NCBI RefSeq assembly: GCF_965363235.1
Contig: NC_134850.1
Span: 43,830,602 to 43,894,601 of the forward strand
Length of the DNA stretch: 64,000 nucleotides
From: Mytilus galloprovincialis
Lineage: Eukaryota; Mollusca; Bivalvia; Mytilida; Mytilidae
Direction of reading: 5' to 3'
Of the stretch, positions 43,091 to 53,900 are shown one piece after another. Below the pieces are notes generated by a model, which saw only the letters and a program-made list of their open reading frames with translations, searched no databases and was not told the DNA's origin. The stretch's first letter is position 1; each line of letters opens with the position of its first letter. Made by a program: the position numbers and the translations under genes.

Positions 43091-43629
43091 GTATGACAAA
43101 GCCTTGTACGATTCAGATTAAGGTCTACGCAATAAAAGATCAAAAATATAATGAAGTAAGTCTTAAATTTATTAATAAATCGAATTACTGATTTTAAGTT
43201 AGTTTTAACAAAAACAAGACTAGTATACTTATTATGTTTAATTAAGATCTTGCCCCGAGGTTATAGACCAGTTATTAAATAAACCTTATATTTTTTTATT
43301 ACTATTTTGAAGACGATTGTCTAATATTAGACATAAGCAATCATCATGTGGGTCCTCATTTAGTTTATATGTAAAAATCTTCAATACATACAATGTCATG
43401 TCTACTCGCTTACATACATATATTTTCACAATGATAGATATTGAAATGAAATATAAGTAAGTTTTCTTTATGCATAAAACATAAATAGTAGTGTACTCTT
43501 TCAGCTAAAAAGGTAATGTGTTTCTGATACACTGTCATGTAACTTTTCGAATTGTAGAGATTATATGTAGCTGATAGAATAAAAACATAATCATTCAAAA
43601 CGGAATGCAAAGTAAATTAAAATATCTAC

Positions 43630-43687
43630 CTTATTTCAGCTTTTCCTAAAAAGTCGTAGAAGTAGTAATATATGACTATGTTAATAG
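43630..43687 (-). other. Candidate untranslated leader exon of NIT-GC copy A
   Basis: On the minus strand, about 57 bp after the X-box-like motif, a donor AAG before GTAGATATTTT is seen. The same arrangement (motif, 58 bp, AAG before GTAGGTATTTT) occurs upstream of copy B. Flanking similarity extends to AAAATGTGTTAA on both. Because such conservation is not seen elsewhere in the flanks, I infer a shared 5' leader exon and promoter. It lies about 23 kb upstream of the copy A start codon. The exon's 5' limit is unknown. Confidence 0.45.
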
Positions 43688-43700
43688 TTGCTATGGTTAC
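43687..43700 (-). promoter_or_regulatory. X-box-like (RFX) motif upstream of copy A
   Basis: The minus strand reads GTAACCATAGCAAC, which fits the 14-bp X-box pattern GTHNYYATRRNAAC bound by RFX factors at ciliary genes. It sits just upstream of the candidate leader exon, at a spacing conserved in copy B. Confidence 0.45.
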
Positions 43701-44105
43701 CCTTAAAGTAAATAAAATGTGTTAACTTGCTGTCAGTTGTCATCTTTGATATTTAAAATAAATTTCTATTTTTTTGTTTTGTTCGGGTAGGTAAAACTGG
43801 GTGATTTTTTTTTTTATAAATATTGACAGCTATTTTTAAAACTTTTGAAAATAGGTAGGACACGTATTGCTCGAAAATAAAAACTGTTTGAGCGACAATT
43901 GTGGTATCAAATTTTCAGGGTAGTATTTGTTTTGTATATTTATGGAATTTTTTTTTTTTTTTTTGAATAAATGAGTAATATATAGTTCATTAATGTGTGC
44001 CAATAAATTAAATGAATATGCCTGTTATACTCAGATATTGTTGTCAATAAAATGAATGTCTATGCAACTGTCATACAATTGCGCGGTTTAATTAGATATA
44101 AACCA

Positions 44106-44780
44106 GGGGTGGTGTTCTCGAAAGTATCCTAAGATTCGTCCTAAGTCATAGATAAGACCGATTTTAGGATGGACTTAGGATCGACTTAGGACACTCTTAA
44201 GTTGCGTCTCGAAACTATCTCAAACGCATCTTATGTTAGGACGTTCTAAACATATCCTATGTGCGAAAGTCTAAATAGTTAAAGTAATTGTTTGATAAAA
44301 CATTTATTAGAGACGAAACCAATTAATAAAATTGTTTATAAAATTTTGTAATAACATGTATTTAATTAAATGCATGATTTCAAATGTAATTATAAAATAA
44401 TATCAAATAGGATTTTGATATAAACTGTAAAACAATTTGTTTTGAAATGAGAATATTGAATTCGTAGTGTCATCGTATCGTAAAAACACGAAGTTCAAAG
44501 TTTAAAATCATGCACAATTTCTTTATACGAGTTAATAACCGATGGTGCGTTTCTTTTCACGTTCATCTTCACGTAAATAAATGAGAAAAAAGCATGCACA
44601 AAGTTAGGATGAAGATATGATGATCTTAAGACACCTAATTAGGTGTCCTAAAGTTAGGACGAAAAATGTGATATATCGTAAGTTAGGAGAGCTTCGAGAA
44701 AACGACTTAGGACAAAGACTAGTCATAAGATGGTCTTAGGACACGTCCTAATCCTAAGATAGCTTCGAGAACACCACCCC
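44106..44780. mobile_element. 675-bp element with GGGGTGGTGTTCTCGAA inverted ends
   Basis: The left end GGGGTGGTGTTCTCGAAAGT and the right end (TTCGAGAACACCACCCC) are inverted repeats. Both subterminal arms are rich in CTTAGGAC/GTCCTAAG subrepeats. The middle is AT-rich with no transposase. The architecture is foldback or MITE-like. Confidence 0.7.
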
Positions 44781-44784
44781 AGAA

Positions 44785-44905
44785 TGCCTGTAGCAAGTCA
44801 GGAGAGTGACAGTTGTTTTCTTTTTGTTTGATGTGTTTGGGCTTTTTATTTTGTCATTTGATAATGGACTTTCCATTTTGAATTTTAATTGGAGTTCACC
44901 ACCAT
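44785..44905 (+). repeat. Fragment of the same interspersed repeat beside the TIR element
   Basis: GCCTGTAGCAAGTCAGGAGA, GTGACAGTTGTTTTC, TTTGTCATTTGATAATGGAC. Confidence 0.5.
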
Positions 44906-45084
44906 ACTTTGTTTACAAAAATCAATTGAAATTTTCTCTCGTGTCTGTTCACACTAAATTAAGAAACTTCATTAGCAGAGGTGTGCACCTTACAAAATTG
45001 CTCAAACAGAGTTCTGAGGTAGAAAGTCTAAATCAACACAGCATACTGTACGCTTTGCCTTCACAATCCCGAATTGGCTCATCG

Positions 45085-45480
45085 GTACGATACATAAGAA
45101 AGAAGATGAGGCATAATTGCCATTGAGACAACTCTCCACAATAGACCAAATGACACAGAACTTAACAACTATAGGTCATCGTACGGTCTTTAACAATGAG
45201 CAAAGTCCATACCGCATAGTCAGCTATAAGAGGCCTTGAAATGAAAAGGTAAAACAATTCAAACGAGAGAACTTACGGCCTCTTTTTTTTTTTACAAAAA
45301 ATGAACGAAAAATGAATATGAAACATATAAACAAAAAACAACCACTGAATTACCGACTCATAACTTGGGACAAGCATATACATACAGAACGTGGTGGGGT
45401 TTAACATGTAAGCGGGATCCTAACCCTCCTCCTAACAAGGACAGGGGTGTTAAAATACAACATATGAACGAACTATAAAA
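45085..45480 (-). repeat. Full copy of an abundant interspersed repeat, minus strand
   Basis: Contains GCCATTGAGACAACTCTCCA, CGCATAGTCAGCTATAAGAG, the AACCACTGAATTAC block and GGTGGGGTTTAACATGT. It is the inverted partner of 45925-46310. The pair flanks 45480-45925, which I cannot assign. Confidence 0.65.
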
Positions 45481-45924
45481 ATCAGTTGAAAAAGTCTTAA
45501 CTCATCTGATGGATACAAATAGCAATACTACACACACAGTAGACGTGGCCGGGTACTTGTATATCTCAACAATAAACAGACGTGTATATACAAATAGATC
45601 AACTATCCAACGGAGTTAAACTGAATAAGTGGTAAGCAATTGTTAGCCGAAGCACAGCATAGTACGGTTTTATCATCATTTGCTGGAATGTAAAAATGTA
45701 AGAACATCAAATACGACTTATCCCAGGATTTTTAATGGCAAATTGTAACAATACAGTGACCACATTTGAACTGTTTACACTTTTGTATCATGTGAGTTTA
45801 CAATCGGGTTTTGGTCGTGGTCAATCATTCTATTTCTTATAGTATTTCGTTAACCGTGTGTTTTTGTCAACTTGGTTTTTAATCAAATTTGACACTATTT
45901 ATTCGACTTTTGTTTACAGATTTT

Positions 45925-46310
45925 TATAGATCGTTCTTACGTTGTCCTGTTATACCACTGTCCCAGGTTAAGGGGAGGAGGGGTAGGATCCACTAACACG
46001 TTTAACCCCGCAACATTATGTACGTATGTGCCTGTCCCAAGTCAGGAGCCTGTAATTCAGTGGTTGTCGTTTGTTTATGTGTTACATATTTGTTTTTCGT
46101 TAATTTTTTTATACAAATAAGGCCGTTTGTTTTCTCGTTTGAATTGTTTTACATTGTCATTTCGGGACCTTTTATAGCTGACTATGCGGTATGGGCTTTG
46201 CTCATTGTTGAGGGCCGTACGATGACCTATTGTTGTTAACTTCTGTGTTATTTTGGTCTCTTGTGGACGGTTGTCTCATTGGCAATCATACGACATCTTC
46301 TTTTTATATC
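45925..46310 (+). repeat. Full copy of the same interspersed repeat, plus strand
   Basis: TTTAACCCCGCAACATTATG, GTCAGGAGCCTGTAATTCAG, CATTTCGGGACCTTTTATAG, TGACTATGCGGTATGGGC and CTCTTGTGGACGGTTGTCTC in order. Apparent ORFs at 46018-46415 are read from this repeat and are not genes. Confidence 0.65.
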
Positions 46311-46314
46311 TATA

Positions 46315-47160
46315 CGACACTGATTGCATATAGTAGTTTTTATTGTTGTTATTATTTATTATATAAATATTGTGCACAGATAGTGTTTGCAGTTTGTCTT
46401 ATAATCATCTGGTAAAAATATACTGTACTCCAAAGTGTTAAAGTATTACTGCTTTTAGGAAAACAGTGACATACCCATTTTAGTTGTACTGACTTTTTGT
46501 ATTTGTTTCGGATGCTGGAATACAAGGTATAAACCAGAACAAATTATCTTATAATGATTGTTAACTGGGTCACCATGCAATTTTTCATATGTCCTTGAAG
46601 CGCCATGTTCGGGAGTTGCATTTTGGTTTTACTGGTTTCGTTTGATGCACACCATTACAGTAATGTTTGCTCCTGTTATAACTGTAGATTCCGTGTATTT
46701 AATGTTAACTGATTTGTTGTTTTCATAGTTACTTTTAACAAAAAGCTGTAATAGGATAATCTTTTAATTTAGGGATACGAAAGTATAATATTAAAAAAAA
46801 AATTGTTATATATACATATATTTTTAGTATTAATACAGTTTACTATCTATAATCAATGATTAAAACAATGTAGCAGAATATAAGTTTATATTTATGAATT
46901 CTGAAACTAATCCTTTGAACAGGATGAAAGTTTTTTCTCATTGGTAACCATACCCCATCTAATATTTATTTATACGTATAAATTACAGTATATTAATTGA
47001 TGCTTTTAATCAGAGCTACATTTAATTCTCAATATAAATATATACATATTATTACTCAATATACAATTTTACTGCGGGAAAAATATTCAATCCGTACACA
47101 TTTTGATTAATTCAGTTACGAACCAATGCAAGTTAAAATAATTCGTTCAATCATTTGAAC
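46315..47160. other. Non-coding AT-rich DNA
   Basis: No feature recognised. 49625-50910 (3' of gene B) is similar. Confidence 0.4.
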
Positions 47161-47164
47161 AGAT

Positions 47165-47880
47165 AACTAGAGTCTGTGTCGCTCACCTGACTCTACTTTT
47201 TCGAAATCATATAAAATCATAACAGTTACTTAAATAATGTTTGAGGCCAAATTTAGTTTAATATTTCATTCCATTCTGTGCTTTTCTAAAAGAAGACATT
47301 ATCATTTATTTCTATAGGGTCTATGTTAAACTAAGTCCCCCGCTGGAGGCCATCTTGGATGATGGATATTGCTACAAAGTTACACCACTTGGATAGCACC
47401 TCATAAGGACCATTCATGCTATGTTATGTTTCATTCCATTCAGTGGTTCTCTAGAAGAAGACTTTTGAATGTACATCTAAAGGTTTTATGTTAAACTAAG
47501 TCCCCCGCTGGCGACCATCTTGGGTAATGGATCCGCTACAAAGTAACAACACTTGGGCAGCATCCCATAAGAAACATTCATGATATATTTGGTTTCATTC
47601 CATTCAGTGATTCTCTAAAAGTAGACATTTATATGTATTTAACATAGTGTCCTATGTTAAACTAAGCAACCCGCTGGCGGCCCTCTTGGATAATGGATCG
47701 GGTACAAAGTAACAACACTTGGTCAACACCTCATAAGGAATACTCATGCCATTTTTGGTTTTATTCCATTCTGTGGTTCTCTAGAAGAAGTTCAAAATGT
47801 AAAAAATTAACGGCGACGACAGACGACGGACGCAAAGTGACGAGAATAGCTCACTTGGCCCTTCGGACTAGGTAAGCTAT
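47165..47880 (+). mobile_element. Pearl-like element with ~165-bp tandem core
   Basis: GTTAAACTAAGTCCCCCGCTGG-type blocks recur at 47325, 47490 and 47656, with a partial unit to about 47785. The flanks are CGCTCACCTGAC on the left and AATAGCTCACTTGGCCCTTC on the right. A core of ~160-166-bp tandem units in a small non-autonomous element is characteristic of pearl/CvE-type elements of bivalves, thought to be Helitron-related. Confidence 0.6.
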
Positions 47881-48119
47881 AAGTAAATTATTATTAACAA
47901 TTACAATTACTCCTGCATGATAATATCGTCAGTTATAATGTTCCAATTTTGAGATCCTCCAAATGTCAAATTTTACCCATAACTTTAAATTAACTTGATT
48001 AAACCACATCATTAAAAGTATCGATAACCCTTTTTATAATTAATGTTGATGGCCTTTCTGAGGATTATGAAATTAATATTTTTTACTATAAATCTTAGAG
48101 TGTAACAATAGGGACACGT

Positions 48120-48475
48120 AAATGACGTTACCTGTAAAAGAGGGACGAAAGATACCAAAGGGACAGTCAAACTCATAAATCTAAAACAAACTGACAACGC
48201 CATGGCTAAAAATGAAAAAGACAAACAAACAAAGCACACACGACACAACATAGAAAACTAAAGAATAAACAACACGAACCCCACCATAAAACTAGGGGTG
48301 ATCTCAGGTGCTCCGGAAGGGTAAGCAGATCCTGCTCCACATGCGGCACCCGTCGTGTTGCTTATGTGATAACAAATCCGGTAAATAGTCTAATTCGGGA
48401 GGTCACATTCATGAAAGGGAAGGGGATTGTAGTTACGACGTAAGGAACATATATCCGATATCATTTGTGAAACGG
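48120..48475 (-). mobile_element. Truncated 3' end of the retroelement, minus strand
   Basis: On the minus strand it retains the last codons (GATATGTTCCTTACGTCGTA), then the tail with GCAACACGACGGGTGCCGC, GGAGCACCTGAGATCACCCC, GGCGTTGTCAGTTTGTTTTA and GTCCCTTTGGTATCTTTCGT, ending near CCCTCTTTTACAGG. This links the RT fragment at 54312 to the dispersed tails. Confidence 0.65.
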
Positions 48476-48729
48476 TTATTCCATAACAAATGTCTATACA
48501 AATATCTCGATCATTTTTTAGAATTTTCAAAATATATAAATGAGATTGATCTGATTAAATTATCATTATATCCCTCAATAGGTTTCTAAATTGAAATTAT
48601 TGTCACATTAGCCTAATATCTTCTCTATATTCTGTAGCAATTTTCGTAGCTCTTTGTATCCACTGTGTCTTACCAAGTTAGACTTAACAGTGGTTTTGAA
48701 CTTACATTATTTGGTATCACAAAGGATGT

Positions 48730-48860
48730 CACTTGTCCAGCAGACTCGGCTTACTCAGCTGGAACACCTTCATTCACCAGCGGTTTTTGTTGGGGTTTGT
48801 GTTGGTACGTCTTAAGTTTTTAATATTGAGCTGGTGTTTGTCTTTTTCGTTCTTCGTTCT
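48730..48860 (+). repeat. Diverged retroelement tail fragment
   Basis: The GGAACACCTTCATTCACCAG, TTTGTTGGGGTTTGTGTTGG and CGTCTTAAGTTTTT order resembles the GGAGCACCTGAG to GGGGTTTGTGTTGCTTAGTC part of the tail. Confidence 0.35.
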
Positions 48861-48993
48861 TTTATACCCTGCCATTAGCAATTTTTTCCCGATTCAAGTG
48901 TGTGTTTGCATATTTTCATCAAACAATAGCTTATATAAAAAGTAAAATTTCCGTTCATTTTTCTGCATTGAAATTCTTTTATTCTGTTGTAGG

Positions 48994-49015
48994 CATATAT
49001 ATATATATATATATA
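48994..49015. repeat. AT dinucleotide microsatellite
   Basis: An uninterrupted (AT)n of 22 bases; a similar shorter run is at about 25588. Confidence 0.85.
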
Positions 49016-49349
49016 GTATACGGATAATTGTTTTGGAAACTATATTTTGTTGAAGACAATATTTTCACCTGAAGATGTCTGTCTTCGAATAGCGGTATAC
49101 TACTGTTTATCATCTATATGGTTGGGTTGTATCCTTTTATCAACCAAGATAAGGATACAATCAGAATCCCATAACATCGAAGAGAAAACTTTCTTGATGT
49201 TACGTTTGGCTACAATTTTTATCGTTTGTGAAGTCAATCGAAAATTCATTAGTTAATTTTGTGCTGTTACGTACAATTACGAAGGAATGAATGAGTTTTT
49301 AATTTGATAGATGCTTGTGTGCTATTTTGTAAAATTGTTTGTTTTAAGA

Positions 49350-49620
49350 TTGTAACACAGTGATGACTGCTGTACCCATATTTTGACTATTTAATTTTTA
49401 ATGTCTGTTTTGTTCACCCATCGTTGTAAATATAACAGAATTTGATGAGACTTTTGTAAAAGTGAGATGTTTAGCGCTATAAAACCAGGTTAAATCCACC
49501 ATTTTCTACATTTGAAAATGCCTGTACCAAGTCAGAAATATAACAGTTGTTGTCCATTCGTTTGATGTGTTTTTACCATGATTAGGGACTTTCCAATATA
49601 ATTTTCCACGGAGTTCAATA
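49350..49620 (+). repeat. Interspersed repeat, copy 3' of gene B
   Basis: GTGATGACTGCTGTACCCAT, ATATAACAGAATTTGATGAG, GCTATAAAACCAGGTTAAAT and CCTGTACCAAGTCAGAAATA; closely similar to 52890-53190. Confidence 0.65.
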
Positions 49621-50917
49621 TTTTTTTTAATTTTACTTTTAATTGTTTAAACATAGTATGTTTTATCTTCTCATACTATTTCAGTCGTATTTCAAATTCC
49701 AATCATAGAATTCAACTTCTACTTGTTTTATAAAATAAAAAGTCATACCCACAGACATTCTAGAATGTTTCTTGAATAATGTTTTAAATGACACTATAAA
49801 ATGCAAATTATTTACAACAATTGAAATTGATTCAAAATGAACATCAATGAACTAATGTTTTTCAATCATGATGAATAAACAGATGCTAAGTATAAATAAG
49901 ATTCCAACATAACCAAAATACTTTATACTATTTATATAAAAACAACCATAACCATAATTTCTCAATGATAAAGGTCGTACGGTTCCCTATAATTGCTTAA
50001 CGCCACTTTATTTGAACTGTGGTGGATAGTTGTGTCCAATGTAATCATACCCTATCTTCTTATTTATATACTAAGTATATATATATTAATGTATCTATAT
50101 TATGTTTACTGAGATTGTTTATGTGTAAGCACTAGAAGAAAGATTTACATTAAATCGAAGAAATTCCTGAAATCCCATTTCAGAAATATATACACTAAAT
50201 CAAAGTTATATAAACAACACTCCACATCGTAAAATATTACACAAGATCGTTTTTAAAACTGAGTGACTCGACTTTTAAAGTATGTTAACTCGTAAATCAT
50301 GTTATTTTAAAAACAAAAATTAGCAATGATGAGGAGCCTTTTTTACGAGACAATTTAGTGGCAGCACCAAAACACACTCTTAAGTAAACCGGGAAATATT
50401 TCCGACGCACTATTTGACTAATATAAATTTAATATGAACACAAAAGTAAACAGATAGAACCACAAAACACTTATTAAAGTTTGAAACAAGATTGTTTTCA
50501 ATAACCGAGTTTGACTCGCTTTTTTTTAATAAAAGTATCTTTTGTTTTTCGTACATCATGAAATTCGTTAAATTTGTTAAAGACAATCTAAAAATGGTCA
50601 GAAACGTGTTTAAACTGTGTATTTCTTATCATATAAACAGACTGCAAAAAAACGAACATTTGCCTCTATTGCTTAATAAAAAACGTTTCATATCAAGAAA
50701 AAAATTATTAAAAGAGTATCAAATTCCCTTTTGAAAAAAGTTAGTAAATCGCGTGGAGATCATAAAAAAGATCGAAAAACAGAACATTATTTTATAACAC
50801 ATAAACAAATATCGCTATCACATTTGCGAAATTGATAAAATCTGCTAAAATATTGTAAAACAATTGAGCAAGTTTGATGTTTTCTTCGAATTGTTGATAA
50901 TTCAAAAGATAGCACCA

Positions 50918-50943
50918 TTAGTGAGGTAAATACGACTTCAAAC
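50918..50943 (-). CDS. NIT-GC copy B, terminal coding exon 8 (26 bp)
   Basis: Acceptor TTTCTATTTCAG, completion of a Gly codon, then LKSYLPH and a TAA stop. The peptide is identical to copy A, with silent changes in the Leu and His codons. No exact AATAAA was found close downstream. Confidence 0.82.
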
Positions 50944-53900
50944 CTGAAATAGAAATATCAAGATGTTAACTGCTATCAACTAAGTATTAAGATTTTTGTG
51001 TAGTATTTTGTAAACTGTAACAGTTTTTTGTCTTTTCGACATGTTTTGTTTTTCCCATGATTTTTACAGTGTTTCACTCACTGATATGCTATCAGATTTC
51101 CTGTTGATAACTCTTGCCTTATTTTGTCTTAGAATGTACAAGGTTAATATGTCATGCTTGATGAAGATAATAAGATTCATCTCTTTTTTTGTAATTTTTT
51201 ACACCCTATTATTAAAGCATTACTACTTTATTTACGATTATACCATTATATTGAATTAAGACACTTCTTTTCCCCGACAGTTCTTGAAAAACAAAGTATG
51301 CTTGGTACCATTATTATTTATTCAAATGCGATTTTTTTTTTCAATATTATATTCATAATTATTATGGTCAATAATATTGATACTTATTGCTCAATACAAT
51401 AAGCGTCACATACATAACTCTCTTTTTTAAGTTTTAGGTTAGAAATGTTTTGTCGACCACATTTTGTAAATTTTAACCTTCATTTGGCTTTAACATTGAT
51501 GTTTCTAAATCGACAATGCCCAAAATCACTCACAGTAGGAACAAGTATTGTACACAAGCCGAAATAAGTAAATAAAGTATTTCTGAGTTCCATCTTCCAC
51601 ATTGATTAAGAATATTAAGACAAGGAACTGTACCAAATCAGGAATATGACAGTTGTTGTTCATTTGTTAGATGTGGTTGAGCTTTTGATTTTGTCATTTG
51701 ATAAGGGACTACTCGTTTTGAAATTTCCTATGTTCAGTGGAAAGTTGAGTAATACTACAGCCTTCTATATATATGAAGTGTTTTTGGATTTACTGAAATC
51801 ACCATATCAAATGGATAACTATTTAATATCTAAACTTCAGTTATAAAGAGTTTTATTTATCCATAATGATAAACGATCTTACCTCCGGATTTTTCAGTGT
51901 TTTGTAAAAGACATTCTGGTGAAGGTGATCTGGAAGAATCATTATCGTCATCAGACAAGAAACCATCACGATGAAGTAACCAGTATGTGCGAACATAACC
52001 ATGAAATGCATTCAAGACGTCTCGATCATGCTGTAATGTAAGATAATTAGTTGATGATAGCTATCGATCATAAAGAATAATGAAACATCAATGTAGAACA
52101 TGGAACTTATTTAACCAAGGGTTAACTATTAGTTTGTTGAAGTCATGTTTTGAAAACAAAACAAACACAATCTTTAGTATGTCTTTAGTTATATGTGTAT
52201 TATTACGTATTCTGTGGATTTACTATTATTCGTTGGATACCAACTCTCGTGAAAGAATTTCGTTGGTTAAGGTGAACAACGAAATCAAATGTTCAACGAA
52301 TGACACATTTCCTATAGGTATGTATGTAAACTTCGGGAAAACTACAAAACTAAATATCCACGAACATGAAATTATTCCTTAATCCAACAAAACTGTTATC
52401 CACAACAATAAGTGAATCCTCAGTTCTACACTTTGGTCGTGTCTGGTCGCTATTCTTTTTTGCTTTTGTCAGGGTGTTGCCAACTTCGTTTCAACTGATG
52501 AGCAAGAATACATTTATCTATCATACGCTGCTATCATTTTGTCGTGTCTGTTTGTGGAATGTAAATAATGTGGAACAACGTACGCCTAGACATAATTTAT
52601 TTGCCCTTTGCACTTTTAAATAATTAATGAATATTCAACTTTTTCTGTTGCATGCATGTGTTTGCTAAAACATTTGTCTCGCGAGACAACGCGTTTTCAG
52701 TGAAGAAGGACAATAATACACCTTTAAAGTAATATTTTTACCATAATACACCACGAAATTCAGTGGTGTTACTTTTTTGTTTCCATTTTATGATAGACCG
52801 TCTCTGTATAAAATTTTCTGACGTCGGACACACAAATCAATGAATGTGTTTGTAGATAGACGTTTTTGTGTTCTGTTAAATTGTTCTTTTAAAATTGTTA
52901 TGAATGATGACTGATGTACCCATGTTTTGACTATTTTATTTCTTGTGTCTGTTTAGTTAACGCATCAATGTAAATATAACGGAATTTGATGAGACTGTCA
53001 TCACAGTGAGAGGGTGAGCGCTATAAAACCAGGTTTAATCCACCATTTTCTACATTTGAAAATGCCTGTACCAAGTCAGGAATATGACAGTTCTTGTCCA
53101 TTCGTTTTTTATGCGTTTTGTTTTTTGATTTTGCCATGTGATTATGGACTTTCCGAATTTATTTTCCTCTAAGTTCAATATTTTTATGATTTTACTTTTT
53201 GCAAATAGTTTAGATCATTCGAAATGCATCCCAAAGAAATGATTGTTTTATTGATAAATCTATCAATCTTGACCATCATATAGCTAATAATGGTATTCCA
53301 TTATGTAAATATTGCAATGTATGCCCCTTTTGCAACGCCCTTACTTTCATCAAACATACAAAAGGTCAAAACATGTTTTAAATAATTGATTAAATCATTA
53401 TGTTTGATACACACTTTCATTTTATCATCACGTCTTTCTTCCATAACAAATCCACCAAAAGCATTTAACAAATCTCTAGTAGTAAGGCTGATTTGTATCT
53501 TGTTGCCTACAAAAAAAATATTTACATTTCATATGATATGAAAAGGACAATTTGCATGGAACAGCAAATTGTTACATACATTTTTTTCTTTTTTGTTTGT
53601 TCTTACATAGATATTGATTCAATTGCCAAAAACTAGAAAATGATAAAATGGTTCAAAGATTGTTTTACTAGTAGTTACTGATACAGGAAAATAGATGGCC
53701 ATAATAATTTTATTATCATTTTAAAAAATTGTATGTACACATACCTCTACCCTGGGATTCCATTTTGGACGCAATGCTAACAGTTTCTCCAAATAAACAA
53801 TACCGGGGCATTTTCGTTCCTACAACTCCGGCAAGCACTGGCCCTGAATTGAAAAACACACTAATACAAAATTGTACAAGTTGTAAGTAAGCATATTAAT

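Noticed and set aside
44806..45126. 106-codon plus-strand frame
   Set aside because: Read from an interspersed repeat also present at 51646; not a gene.
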